DNA from: Clostridiales bacterium
Lineage (GTDB): Bacteria > Bacillota > Clostridia > Oscillospirales > CAG-272
Assembly (NCBI GenBank): GCA_019415985.1
Contig: DXYE01000039.1
Span: 1-22,104 of the forward strand
DNA length: 22,104 nt
Direction of reading: 5' to 3'
Shown here: positions 7,275 through 16,537 of the stretch, piece after piece
Layout of the letters: every line of letters starts with the position of its first letter
Position numbering within the stretch: the stretch's first letter is position 1
The notes under the pieces: generated by a model
Told to the model about the DNA's origin: nothing
What the model saw: only the letters and a program-made list of their open reading frames with translations
Database searches by the model: none
Made by a program: the position numbers and the translations under genes

Positions 7275-8108
7275 ATGAAAATTGGGATTATTGGTCTCGG
7301 CCTCATCGGCGGGTCCTTTGCCAAGGCGTGGAAACAAGCCGGTTATACCGTTATGGTAAAGGATATTGACGCAAACATAGAACAGTTTGCGGTGCTTAGT
7401 CACGCGGCAGATGGAATTCTGAATGATGCCGAAATATCTGTATGCGACTGCATTCTTTTGGCGCAATATCCCGCAGGTGTATCGGCCTTTTTAGAAGAAA
7501 GCAGCAGCAAAATAAAAAAAGGCTCCCTTGTGCTGGATTGTACTGGCGTCAAACGCAGCATCTGCAAACTCGGCTTTGAAGCGGCGGCAAAGCATGATTT
7601 TCATTTTATCGGCGGACACCCAATGGCTGGCCTTCAATTCTCAGGTTTTAAATATGCCAATGCCGCCCTTTTTCAGAATACCTGTATGATTCTCGTTCCG
7701 AAGCCTGACGAAGATGTTTTTGTTCTGAAACGTACAAGCGATCTTATGCACGACGCCGGTTTTTCATCCATTACTGTGACCACTGCCGAGGAGCACGACA
7801 AACGAATCGCATTTACCTCACAGCTTGCACACGTGGTATCAAATGCATATGTGAAAAGTCCGAATGCAGCCTGCCACAAAGGCTTTTCTGCTGGAAGCTA
7901 CAGAGATTTAACCAGAGTCGCCTATCTCAATGAAACAATGTGGAGCGAGCTGTTTTTGGAAAACAGAGATCACCTGGGGGATGAAATCGACGCGCTGATT
8001 CAATCGCTCGAAAAATATCGTGAAGCGCTCAGAAACAATGACGGAGAACGTCTGAAGGATTTACTGAAAGAAGGACGGCTCTGTAAGGAAAGGATAGATT
8101 TTCAATGA
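7275..8108 (+). CDS. tyrA: Prephenate dehydrogenase
   Basis: Oxidative decarboxylation of prephenate to 4-hydroxyphenylpyruvate, the Tyr branch, using NAD(P)+. It is 277 residues, the short form without a C-terminal ACT domain. The N-terminal Rossmann motif is MKIGIIGLGLIGGSFA. The catalytic-domain motifs GGHPMAGLQFSGFKYANAALF and the later HDKRIAFTSQLAHVVSNAY carry the conserved His residues. With no ACT domain visible, feedback control in this pathway probably rests on aroF, pheA and the attenuator. An AAAGGAG site lies 11 bases before the ATG. The 3' end overlaps the aroB start by 4 bases (ATGA), indicating translational coupling. Confidence 0.95.
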   Translation: MKIGIIGLGLIGGSFAKAWKQAGYTVMVKDIDANIEQFAVLSHAADGILNDAEISVCDCILLAQYPAGVSAFLEESSSKIKKGSLVLDCTGVKRSICKLGFEAAAKHDFHFIGGHPMAGLQFSGFKYANAALFQNTCMILVPKPDEDVFVLKRTSDLMHDAGFSSITVTTAEEHDKRIAFTSQLAHVVSNAYVKSPNAACHKGFSAGSYRDLTRVAYLNETMWSELFLENRDHLGDEIDALIQSLEKYREALRNNDGERLKDLLKEGRLCKERIDFQ

Positions 8109-9157
8109 AATCGGTTCATGTTCCCGCCTCGCACGCCTATGATGTTTTGATCGGCAAGAATCTTTTATCCCAATTTCCAAAATATCTCGATCCAGAAGTC
8201 TTTAAGGGCAATGTAGCTGTTGTGACAGATGATACCGTTGACGGTTTGTATGGTGAAGCGGTATGCAATACGCTGTTGGAGCAGAACTGCCGCGTGATAA
8301 AATTTGTGTTTCCTCATGGAGAAGCGTCTAAAAATTCCACAACATGGCTCAGCCTTCTGCAATTTTTGTCGGAAAATCAAATGACGCGCAGCGATACGAT
8401 CATCGCGCTCGGCGGTGGCGTTACAGGTGACCTCACAGGATTCGCTTCGTCGGTTTATCTTCGCGGCGTTCGCTGGATTCAGATTCCAACAACGCTGTTA
8501 GCTGCTGTGGATGCTTCGGTCGGAGGTAAGACAGCCATCGACCTTCCCTCCGGAAAAAATTTAGTTGGTTCATTTTACCAGCCTGATGCTGTGATATGTG
8601 ACCCTAATACATTTGAATCGCTTCCTAAGAAGATCTTTGCGGACGGCTGTGCAGAAGTCATTAAATATGGAATGCTGTGTGACAGTATTTTGTTTGAATC
8701 TCTGCCCGCCGGTTTCAGTAGAATAGAGGAAGTCATCGCCCGATGTGTGGAGATAAAACGCGATATTGTATGCGGTGACGAATTCGACCGCGGAAACCGG
8801 CAGCTCCTGAATTTCGGCCATACCATAGGTCATGCCGTTGAGCTTCTGAGCGACTATAGGATCCCCCACGGAAGTGCGGTAGCTGTTGGCATGATTATGA
8901 TAACCAGCGCTTCCGCAAGGTTAGGAATCTGCTCTGTGCATTGTGCCGAGGCTTTGCGTGAACTCGTCAAAGCAGCCGATCTTCCGGGTAGCTGTCCGTA
9001 TGATTCCGAACAGTTATACGAGGCTTCTCTGCGTGACAAAAAACGCAAGGGGGATTCTTTAACCATTGTTCTTCCTGAGGATATAGGCCGTTGCTGCTTA
9101 AAATCCATTTCACTTGAGGAATGGAAGTCAATGCTGGATATAGCCTGCGAAGTCTGA
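8105..9157 (+). CDS. aroB: 3-dehydroquinate synthase
   Basis: Converts DAHP to 3-dehydroquinate using NAD+ and a divalent metal. It is 350 residues, full length. Visible motifs are ALGGGVTGDLTGF, the substrate-binding region PTTLLAAVDASVGGKTAID and GKNLVGSFYQP. The metal ligands are Glu in CAEVIKYG, His in NFGHTIGHAVE and His in IPHGSAVAVGM. The start overlaps the tyrA stop (ATGA), with an AAGGA-type site inside the end of tyrA. Part of the aro operon; aroA follows after 76 bases. Confidence 0.97.
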   Translation: MKSVHVPASHAYDVLIGKNLLSQFPKYLDPEVFKGNVAVVTDDTVDGLYGEAVCNTLLEQNCRVIKFVFPHGEASKNSTTWLSLLQFLSENQMTRSDTIIALGGGVTGDLTGFASSVYLRGVRWIQIPTTLLAAVDASVGGKTAIDLPSGKNLVGSFYQPDAVICDPNTFESLPKKIFADGCAEVIKYGMLCDSILFESLPAGFSRIEEVIARCVEIKRDIVCGDEFDRGNRQLLNFGHTIGHAVELLSDYRIPHGSAVAVGMIMITSASARLGICSVHCAEALRELVKAADLPGSCPYDSEQLYEASLRDKKRKGDSLTIVLPEDIGRCCLKSISLEEWKSMLDIACEV

Positions 9158-9233
9158 TGGTATTTTTGCGGATAACCCGTCTCAAATCCATTTACTGTAT
9201 TACATCAAATTTTCGAACAGGGAGAGTTTTCTC

Positions 9234-10523
9234 ATGAACCTGAAAATTTTTCCGGGATCCCTCAAAGGAACGGTAAAAGCCGTGGCTTCCAAATCACAGA
9301 TGCACAGGATGCTCATCTGTGCCGCGCTTTCAAAGGCGCCGACGCGGATTATCTGTAATACCACATCGGCAGATATACAGGCAACCATATCCTGTTTGTG
9401 TGCGTTAGGCGCAGATATTACCCAACTCTCATCAACAGAATATTTTGTCAGCCCCATCCCAAAAGAGGACGGTCTCTATCAGGCAAGGCAAGGCGTTGTT
9501 TTGAATTGTATGGAAAGCGGCTCTACCCTTCGCTTTTTGATTCCCGTTGCCGCTGCATTGGGAGCTGAGGCTGTATTTACAGGCGGCGGTCGTCTGCCTG
9601 CGCGTCCGCTGAGTCCTCTGACCGATGCGTTGTCCGGTCACGGTGTGACATTCTCCTCCGCATCAGGACTCCCGCTCTCCGTTTTCGGAAGGCTTCGCTG
9701 TGGGACTTATGAACTTCCCGGCCACATCAGTTCTCAATTTATCAGCGGCTTGCTTTTCGCACTTCCCATACTGACGGATGCATCGGAAATTCATCTGACA
9801 TCTCCGGCTGCCTCACGTCCCTATATTGATCTGACACTTGATGCGCTGAAAAAAAGTAATATATCCATCTCGACAAGCAGGAACGTCTTTTTTATTTCCG
9901 GCGGATCTGAATATCGTACACCTAATACGCTTTCCATCGAGGGAGACTGGTCAAACGCTGCGTTCTGGCTTGTTGCAGGCATCCTGCATCAAAATATTGT
10001 ATGTTCCGGTATAAATCTTCAGTCGCTTCAAGGGGATAAAAAAATCCTCAAAATTCTCAGCGAATTCGGAGCCCGCTTTACGATCCTCGACAATGCCGTT
10101 CTACCGCATCCATCAGAACTGCATGGTATCTCTATTGATGCCTCTGATGTACCGGATCTCGTACCGATTCTTGCCGTTACAGCCGCTTTTGCTGAAGGCA
10201 AAACAACCATTCACCATGCGCAGCGGCTAAGGGATAAGGAAAGCGACCGGCTTGCCTCCACAGCCTCCTTTCTAAGGACAATGGGAACAGATATACGTGA
10301 AACGGCCGATGGACTGGTCATCACAGGCGGGCATCCACTGCATGGAGGCACCGTTTCGTCTGCAAACGATCACCGAATTGCCATGGCTGCCGCCATAGCG
10401 GCAACAAAGGCCGATTCTCCGCTCGTTATCAATGGGGCGGATGCCGTCAGGAAATCGTATCCGCATTTTTATGATGACTTTTCAAGCCTTGGCGGCAAAA
10501 TAGATTTGAGTAAAAACGCTTGA
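9234..10523 (+). CDS. aroA: 5-enolpyruvylshikimate-3-phosphate synthase
   Basis: Transfers the enolpyruvyl group from PEP to shikimate-3-phosphate. It is 429 residues with the double-domain inverse barrel. Motifs are VASKSQMHRMLICAAL (phosphate and shikimate binding), ESGSTLRFLIPVAAALG (the PEP-site loop, Firmicute-type ESGST rather than the enteric NAGTAMR), SSQFISGLLFALP, GDWSNAAFW, RLRDKESDRLAS and DHRIAMAAAI. A GGGAGAG site is 9 bases upstream of ATG. The order tyrA-aroB-aroA-aroC follows the usual clostridial operon. Confidence 0.97.
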   Translation: MNLKIFPGSLKGTVKAVASKSQMHRMLICAALSKAPTRIICNTTSADIQATISCLCALGADITQLSSTEYFVSPIPKEDGLYQARQGVVLNCMESGSTLRFLIPVAAALGAEAVFTGGGRLPARPLSPLTDALSGHGVTFSSASGLPLSVFGRLRCGTYELPGHISSQFISGLLFALPILTDASEIHLTSPAASRPYIDLTLDALKKSNISISTSRNVFFISGGSEYRTPNTLSIEGDWSNAAFWLVAGILHQNIVCSGINLQSLQGDKKILKILSEFGARFTILDNAVLPHPSELHGISIDASDVPDLVPILAVTAAFAEGKTTIHHAQRLRDKESDRLASTASFLRTMGTDIRETADGLVITGGHPLHGGTVSSANDHRIAMAAAIAATKADSPLVINGADAVRKSYPHFYDDFSSLGGKIDLSKNA

Positions 10524-10584
10524 ATCCAAGATTATCATTCAGGGAAGATCGTCTTTATAATGGCGTATCAGAAAGGAAAGATTT

Positions 10585-11727
10585 ATGGGATCCAACTTCG
10601 GCAGACAGCTCAAAATTTCTGTATTTGGACAATCACATTCCGAAGGGATCGGCGTTGTTGCCGATGGCTTTCCGGCGGGCTTTAAAATTGACAGACAGCG
10701 CCTTTCCTCATTTATGCAAAGGCGCGCTCCGGGACACTCACCATTTGCGACCCCTAGAAAAGAGGCCGATGAACTTCATATTCTTTCCGGTATCGTGGGA
10801 GATGTAACGTGCGGGGCACCTTTCTGCGCTGTCATTCAGAATATCGATACACGGTCTGCTGACTATCGCAGCGTTCAGCATATACCGCGGCCGGCTCATG
10901 CAGATTTTTCAGCTCAGCAAAAATTTCACGGTTATCAGGATGTTCGGGGCGGCGGTCATTTTTCCGGTCGTTTGACCGCACCTTTGACTGCAGCCGGTGG
11001 TATCGCCGTACAAATGCTGGAATCGCAGGGGATTTTTGTCGGCACGCACATTTCTTCCATTGCCGATATTCGTGATCAAAATTTTGATCCCGTACTTGTA
11101 TGCCCGGATGATTTTGAAAAACTGAGGGTGAAACATTTTCCCTGTCTGTGCGATGAAGCTGCACAGCAAATGCAGCAGGCAATATTGCAAGCGCGTTCCG
11201 ATGGGGATTCGGTCGGCGGCACAATTGAATGCGCTGTTACAGGAATGCCAGCCGGTATCGGCAGTCCTATGTTCGACGGGTTGGAAAACAGAATTGCCGC
11301 TGCGGTCTTTGCAATCCCTGCTGTTAAAGGAATTGAATTCGGAAGCGGATTTGCAGGAGCCGCTGTCCGCGGTTCAGAAAACAACGACGCCTTTACAACA
11401 GACGCCGCGGGCAATATTCGCACAAGAACAAATCATCACGGTGGTATCCTCGGGGGAATCAGCTCGGGAATGCCGATCCTTTTTCGTATTGCAATGAAAC
11501 CGACGCCCTCGATTGGCCGTGAACAGAAGAGCGTGAACATGAAGACAAAGCAGGAGGTCTCTCTGACGGTAGGCGGCAGGCATGATCCGTGCGTAGTTGT
11601 ACGCGCAGCGGTCTGTGTAGAAGCGGTGACAGCCCTTACGCTTTTAGACATGCTTTTATCTGAAGGACAGTGGCAGGCCCCTGCTGCTTTTGAAGATCAA
11701 ACTGTCGTTAAAGTTAAAGATTTATAG
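10585..11727 (+). CDS. aroC: Chorismate synthase
   Basis: Last common step: EPSP to chorismate, requiring reduced FMN. It is 380 residues. The N-terminus SNFGRQLKISVFGQSHSEGI is the family signature; RRAPGHSPFATPRKEADE and RPAHADFSAQQKFHGYQDVR give the FMN and substrate loops, and GGGHFSGRLTAP carries the conserved Arg-Thr. C-terminal KPTPSIGREQKSVNM and GRHDPCVVVRA are also standard. The AAAGGA site is 8 bases before the ATG. No flavin reductase is encoded nearby, so reduced FMN must come from elsewhere. A 122-base spacer with no clear promoter or terminator separates it from pheA. Confidence 0.97.
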   Translation: MGSNFGRQLKISVFGQSHSEGIGVVADGFPAGFKIDRQRLSSFMQRRAPGHSPFATPRKEADELHILSGIVGDVTCGAPFCAVIQNIDTRSADYRSVQHIPRPAHADFSAQQKFHGYQDVRGGGHFSGRLTAPLTAAGGIAVQMLESQGIFVGTHISSIADIRDQNFDPVLVCPDDFEKLRVKHFPCLCDEAAQQMQQAILQARSDGDSVGGTIECAVTGMPAGIGSPMFDGLENRIAAAVFAIPAVKGIEFGSGFAGAAVRGSENNDAFTTDAAGNIRTRTNHHGGILGGISSGMPILFRIAMKPTPSIGREQKSVNMKTKQEVSLTVGGRHDPCVVVRAAVCVEAVTALTLLDMLLSEGQWQAPAAFEDQTVVKVKDL

Positions 11728-11849
11728 TTATTTCACTGACTTTTTATGACATCTCACAATAAATGCAAACATCTACATATTCTGAACCGTTGCGTATATA
11801 AATTTTATAGAGAACCGATTGGAATGTTAAACAAAGGATGGACTTGAAG

Positions 11850-12998
11850 ATGAATCTGCAGGATTACCGAAATCAAATTGATGCCATTGACAGCGAAATT
11901 GTCAGATTGTTTATGAAAAGACTGGAAATTTCGACAGATATAGCTGCATATAAAAAGGATCATGGTCTTCCCGTCGCCGATACCGGCAGAGAGCGCGAGC
12001 TTCTAAACAGAGTATCGGATATGGCAGGAGAAGACGGGGAGAAATATGTACGTATTCTGTACACGACGCTTATGGGACTCAGCCGTGTTCATCAAATGAA
12101 GCAGATTTACAGCTTCGAAACATCGCCGTTGGCCGTGAGGATACAACAGGCGATTGAAAACACGCCGCAGTTGTTTCCAGAGCGTGCAGCCGTTGCTTGT
12201 CAGGGGGTGGAGGGCGCCTATTCTCAGCAGGCTTGTGAAAAAATTTTTAGTCTCCCGAATATCATATATTGCAGCAGCTTTGACGGCGTCTGCCGCGCAG
12301 TGGAAAACGGACTCTGTCAGTACGGCATTCTTCCTCTTGAAAATACAACAGCAGGTTCTGTCAATCAGGTTTATTCACTGATGACACAATACCGCTTCAG
12401 CATCGTGCGCAGCACAAGGCTTAAAATTGCGCATGCTCTGCTTGCAAAAAAGGGCGCCAGACTTGAGGATATCCGGGAAATTTATTCACACCAACAGGCT
12501 ATATCTCAATGTACAAGGTTTTTGCAGTCTCTTACAAATGTAAAAATCATCCCCTGTGAAAATACTGCTGTAGCCGCCAAAAAGGCCGCCTCTTCTGACG
12601 GCAATACGACAGCGGCTATTGCCTCGCCATCGTGTGCGTCACTCTACGGACTCGAATGTCTGGCTACATCTATTCAGGATAATGGCGGAAATTTCACACG
12701 CTTTATTTGCATTTCCAAGGAAACCGAGATTTATCCAGGCAGCGATAAGACGAGCGTCATGCTCAGAGTACCACACAAGCCCGGAGCTCTGTTTCAGGTG
12801 CTCTCCAGATTTTATGAGCTTGGCATCAATATTACAAAATTGGAAAGCCGGCCGATCCCTGACAGCGATTTTGAATTCACCTTTTATTTTGACATGGCCA
12901 CACCGGTATACTCCCCCGCACTCACGCAACTCCTTTGTGAGCTTGAGACAGAAACGGAAGGTTTCTGTTATCTTGGAAGCTATCAGGAAATTGTATAA
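11850..12998 (+). CDS. pheA: Bifunctional chorismate mutase / prephenate dehydratase
   Basis: A P-protein that makes prephenate and then phenylpyruvate. Residues about 1-90 are an AroQ-type chorismate mutase (YRNQIDAIDSEIVRLFMKRLEIS). About 105-285 is prephenate dehydratase (VACQGVEGAYSQQAC, GILPLENTTAGSV, and the NFTRF motif in GGNFTRFICIS, which carries the catalytic Thr). About 295-375 is an ACT regulatory domain (PHKPGALFQVLSRF, then ITKLESRPIP, the ESRP Phe-binding motif), so Phe feedback inhibition is expected. ATG 11850 is preferred over the in-frame ATG at 11838 because the AAAGGA site (11833-11838) overlaps the latter and is 11 bases from the former. Confidence 0.95.
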   Translation: MNLQDYRNQIDAIDSEIVRLFMKRLEISTDIAAYKKDHGLPVADTGRERELLNRVSDMAGEDGEKYVRILYTTLMGLSRVHQMKQIYSFETSPLAVRIQQAIENTPQLFPERAAVACQGVEGAYSQQACEKIFSLPNIIYCSSFDGVCRAVENGLCQYGILPLENTTAGSVNQVYSLMTQYRFSIVRSTRLKIAHALLAKKGARLEDIREIYSHQQAISQCTRFLQSLTNVKIIPCENTAVAAKKAASSDGNTTAAIASPSCASLYGLECLATSIQDNGGNFTRFICISKETEIYPGSDKTSVMLRVPHKPGALFQVLSRFYELGINITKLESRPIPDSDFEFTFYFDMATPVYSPALTQLLCELETETEGFCYLGSYQEIV

Positions 12999-13051
12999 AC
13001 GTACCGATCTCCTGTGTACAGCTTCGTAGCGTTTACGGAAAGGATTTATAA

Positions 13052-14293
13052 ATGAAAACGCAGAATTTGTCATACGGTCTTCTCGGAGAATCGCTTGCAC
13101 ACAGCTATTCTCCGCAGATTCATCACTTGTTGGCCCCGTATTCTTATAAGCTTTTTCCCGTGCCGCGATCAGAGCTTGATACCTTTATGACACAGCGCAG
13201 GTTTCTCGGTTTGAATGTGACCATTCCATATAAGGAGATCGTCATCCCCTACTGTGATACTATTTCTCCTTATGCACAGGAAATCGGAGCTGTTAATACC
13301 ATAACTGTCGATAGCTGCGGAATGCTGCACGGTTACAATACAGATGCATATGGTTTCACTTATCTTTGTCAGCAATCCGGTATATCCATTGCCGGACGAA
13401 AGGTACTGGTACTGGGAAGCGGCGGCGCTTCTAAAACAGTAACTACGGTTTTAAAGAAGATGAAAGCCAGTGAAATTATTGTCATCTCACGCAAAGGTCC
13501 CAATACTTACGATACGCTTTTTCGTCATTATGATGCGGAAATCATTGTAAATGCGACGCCTGTCGGTATGTATCCCAAAAACGGCCTTGTTCCGTTGTGT
13601 TTGGAACCGTTCCGTAGCCTCAAGGGTGTACTTGACCTCATTTACAATCCATTGAGAACCGCGCTGCTTCTGGACGCAGAGGAGCGCGGTATACCCTGTG
13701 CGAACGGTTTGCCTATGCTGACTGCGCAGGCAGCACAGGCAAGCGAACTCTTTACAGGAAAAAAGTTTTCCGATGAAATTATATACAACATAACCCGAAG
13801 TGTTGAGACCGCGGAACAGAATATCATTCTTATAGGAATGCCGGGAAGCGGTAAATCTACCATCGGACGCCTGCTTTCCAATGAGATTGGCAGAAAACAT
13901 CTGGATACGGATGATATCATTGAACAGTTATCCTCTAAAAGCGCAGCCGAGCTTCTACAAACCGAAGGTGAAGAATCATTTCGAAACTGGGAAGCTCAGG
14001 CAGTAGCCTCTGCCTGCAGGGAAAGCAGACTTGTGATCTCCACGGGCGGCGGAGCGCCGCTTCGTATAGAAAATCAGCGCAGCATGAGACAAAACGGCAC
14101 TTTGTTTTTTCTTGATCGAAATTTAGATGCACTTGACCGCAGCGGTCGTCCGCTCTCGCAGTCACCGGAGGTCATCCAGAACATGTATAAGCAGAGACTG
14201 CCCATTTACAGAGCGTTATCGGACTTTCAAATCAACAATGACAGATCCCCTGAAGATGCTGTTCGTGATATCCGAAGTGCATTGGGGATATAG
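13052..14293 (+). CDS. aroE-aroK: Fused shikimate dehydrogenase - shikimate kinase
   Basis: A single 413-residue chain with two consecutive shikimate-pathway enzymes. Residues about 1-250 are AroE: GESLAHSYSPQIHHLL (shikimate Ser pair), LNVTIPYK (catalytic Lys), GAVNTI, GYNTDAYGF (catalytic Asp) and VLVLGSGGASKTV (NADP loop). Residues about 255-413 are AroK: Walker A GMPGSGKST, LDTDDII (metal-binding Asp), FRNWEAQAV (shikimate Arg), STGGGAPLR and the lid RSGRPL. The two halves join with only a short linker and no internal stop. The reactions are 3-dehydroshikimate to shikimate to shikimate-3-phosphate, so channelling is conceivable. An AAAGGA site is 7 bases before the ATG. It closes the aro operon. 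Confidence 0.94.
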   Translation: MKTQNLSYGLLGESLAHSYSPQIHHLLAPYSYKLFPVPRSELDTFMTQRRFLGLNVTIPYKEIVIPYCDTISPYAQEIGAVNTITVDSCGMLHGYNTDAYGFTYLCQQSGISIAGRKVLVLGSGGASKTVTTVLKKMKASEIIVISRKGPNTYDTLFRHYDAEIIVNATPVGMYPKNGLVPLCLEPFRSLKGVLDLIYNPLRTALLLDAEERGIPCANGLPMLTAQAAQASELFTGKKFSDEIIYNITRSVETAEQNIILIGMPGSGKSTIGRLLSNEIGRKHLDTDDIIEQLSSKSAAELLQTEGEESFRNWEAQAVASACRESRLVISTGGGAPLRIENQRSMRQNGTLFFLDRNLDALDRSGRPLSQSPEVIQNMYKQRLPIYRALSDFQINNDRSPEDAVRDIRSALGI

Positions 14294-14379
14294 TATTGGC
14301 AACGGACGTCATATCTCACGACAAAGGTTTTCCTTATTCTTGTTTTTTTGATACATTTTTAGAAAACAGGAAGGCCCTC

Positions 14380-14408
14380 TTGCTAAAAGATATATTTCGT
14401 GTTATAAT
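14380..14408 (+). promoter_or_regulatory. Sigma-A promoter for the LTA synthase-like gene
   Basis: TTGCTA (14380-14385), 17-base spacer, TATAAT (14403-14408) with TG in the extended -10 position. It lies about 75 bases before the next ATG. I see no hairpin terminator between the aro operon stop (14293) and this promoter, so some read-through from aro is possible. Confidence 0.75.
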
Positions 14409-14482
14409 GAACCTGACCTTCAGAATTCATTGCATTTGTGGCAGCGGTCTGTTTCTTCAGTCTAAGTGGAAAGTGAGGAATC

Positions 14483-16537
14483 ATGACGTTTAAATCTTAC
14501 ATAAAAAATGTATGTGTGAAGATGCAGGAGCAGTGGACGAAGCATCCGTTTCTGACACTTTTGCCATGGGCATTCCTGCTAAACCTGATAATGGAGAGTC
14601 TTGCCAGACGTTCGTTTGTTGACGCTGTTCTCCACATCGTTTCTCATCCCGGATATTTTCTGTACAATATACTGATTCTTCTGACGACACTTTCGCTGAG
14701 CATGTTTACAAAACGAAGAATCTTTACCCTCTCCCTTTTGTCGGTTACATGGCTGAGTATAGGGATTGCTAATTGTATCCTTTTGGGCTTTCGTTCCCAG
14801 CCTCTGTCCGCTATGGATTTTCGGATTATTCGCGCAGCAATCGCTATTATGCCAATTTATCTCACACGGGAGATGGTTATTCTCCTGCTTGTCTTAGTGC
14901 TTCTATTAATCCTAGCCTTTGTATGTATCTGGAAGAAGGCCCCTAAATTTGCGCGAAAAACCGGACAGGCAACGAAAACCGTATCCGCTCTGATTGCCTC
15001 CCTCGCCATCGTTACAACAACAGGCATCTATACAAGTGCTTTTGAAAACGATTTCGATAATTTGGGAGAGGCTTATCAAAATTGTGGTTTTGTATACAGC
15101 TTTGCTCGAAGCATTCTCGATACCGGAATTGATAGACCGGAAGATTACAGCAGAGATGCGGTTGAAAAAATATGTGATGCATTTCCCGCCAGAGAACCGG
15201 ACGATTCCTGTGTAAAGCCTAATTATATATTCCTACAGTTGGAATCCTTTTTCAATGTAAATGAAATGCAGGATCTCAGCTTTGCTGAAAATCCTCTTCC
15301 CTTCTTTACTGAGTTATGGGAAAAAAGCCCTCACGGATATTTGACTGTTCCTACCATTGATGGCGGCACTGCCAACACAGAATTTGAAGTGATCAGCTCT
15401 ATGAGCCTTGCCAACTTTGCGCCGGGGGAGGTACCGTACCAAACGCTGCTTAACAAAATCCCCTGCGTAAGTACGGCGCGTGTCTTAAAAGACCAAGGGT
15501 ATTTGGCACATGCGCTTCACAATCATACCGGGACCTTTTACGGGAGAAATCAAGTCTACGCAAATTTCGGTTTCGATTCTTTTACCTCCGCTGAATTTAT
15601 GAAGGATATGACGTATAACCCTATCGGCTGGGAAAAGGATGAAGTTCTTGAGGATGAAATTCTGAATATTCTTCGCACAACCACCGCGCGAGACTACATC
15701 TATACCGTGTCCGTACAAGCGCATGGGAAATATCCGGAGGTTTTGCCGATAGACGCTCCATCCATTAAAGTTACCGGCGCAAGAGACGCGACGGAAGAAG
15801 CTATGTGGGAATATTATGCAGGCCAAATTCGTGAAATGGATGCATTTTTACAGTCTCTTATAGAATCTCTCTCTGTATATCCTGAGCCCGTTGTGCTGGT
15901 CGTCTATGGTGACCATCTTCCGGCGCTTTCTATAAGCGACAACCGGCTAAAGAATAACCGCAGTATTTATCAAACAGAGTATATCATCTGGAATAATTTC
16001 TGCAACGATCGTGCTGAACAAAAAGATCTGGCGGCCTACGAACTCAGTGCTTATGTATTGGACAGATTCGGCAGCGGCGGAAATACTCTCTGTACTTTGC
16101 AGCTATCGACAGATCATTACAACGAAAAAAAGGACGCATTGGCTCTTTTGTCCTATGATATCGTACAGGGAAACGGTTATTCTCTTGAAGGTGCGACCTT
16201 GACTGCATCACAGATGAAACTTGGGATACGGGATATTACGATTACCGGGGGATCAACTTCTGCCAATGGAATTCTCTATGTTTACGGCGCCAATTTTACG
16301 CCTTCGAGCGTTGTAAAGATTAATGGCGTATCGAAAAAAACGATGTTCGTCAGTGAAACGATGCTCATGGTATCAAATGCTGACTGTAATGCCGGTGACG
16401 AGTTTATTGTCGCGCAGATCTCTGATGATTTCACATCCCTAAACGAGACGCAGCCATGGATATACAAAGTATCTCCTGTGAAAATTCTTCAAATGACGCC
16501 CGACGGCTTTGCGCTCGCTATTGACCCAACCCGCTAA
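14483..16537 (+). CDS. LTA synthase-family phosphoglycerol transferase with C-terminal Ig-like region
   Basis: A 684-residue membrane enzyme. The first ~190 residues hold about five or six hydrophobic segments (for example VILLLVLVLLLILAFVCIW). Residues about 225-545 are an extracellular sulfatase/alkaline-phosphatase-fold domain of the LtaS family: YIFLQLESFFNV (metal-ligand Glu), DGGTANTEFEV with the predicted catalytic Thr296, and VVYGDHLPAL (metal-ligand Asp/His). LtaS-like enzymes move glycerol-phosphate from phosphatidylglycerol onto teichoic acid or other surface glycans. Unusual is a tail (about 585-684) after the sulfatase domain that contains GILYVYGANFTPSSVVKING, resembling an IPT/TIG Ig-like fold. 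The ribosome site GTGAGG is close to the ATG. The 3' end overlaps the opposing gene by 20 bases. Confidence 0.88.
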   Translation: MTFKSYIKNVCVKMQEQWTKHPFLTLLPWAFLLNLIMESLARRSFVDAVLHIVSHPGYFLYNILILLTTLSLSMFTKRRIFTLSLLSVTWLSIGIANCILLGFRSQPLSAMDFRIIRAAIAIMPIYLTREMVILLLVLVLLLILAFVCIWKKAPKFARKTGQATKTVSALIASLAIVTTTGIYTSAFENDFDNLGEAYQNCGFVYSFARSILDTGIDRPEDYSRDAVEKICDAFPAREPDDSCVKPNYIFLQLESFFNVNEMQDLSFAENPLPFFTELWEKSPHGYLTVPTIDGGTANTEFEVISSMSLANFAPGEVPYQTLLNKIPCVSTARVLKDQGYLAHALHNHTGTFYGRNQVYANFGFDSFTSAEFMKDMTYNPIGWEKDEVLEDEILNILRTTTARDYIYTVSVQAHGKYPEVLPIDAPSIKVTGARDATEEAMWEYYAGQIREMDAFLQSLIESLSVYPEPVVLVVYGDHLPALSISDNRLKNNRSIYQTEYIIWNNFCNDRAEQKDLAAYELSAYVLDRFGSGGNTLCTLQLSTDHYNEKKDALALLSYDIVQGNGYSLEGATLTASQMKLGIRDITITGGSTSANGILYVYGANFTPSSVVKINGVSKKTMFVSETMLMVSNADCNAGDEFIVAQISDDFTSLNETQPWIYKVSPVKILQMTPDGFALAIDPTR

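Noticed and set aside
6630..7466. Long open frame on the - strand opposite aroF and tyrA
   Set aside because: It lies wholly antisense to two confidently identified genes, shows no family signature and has an amino-acid mix typical of a codon shadow.
14296..14493. Small ORF after aroE-aroK
   Set aside because: No ribosome site, overlaps the promoter and start of the LTA synthase-like gene, and no recognisable protein features.
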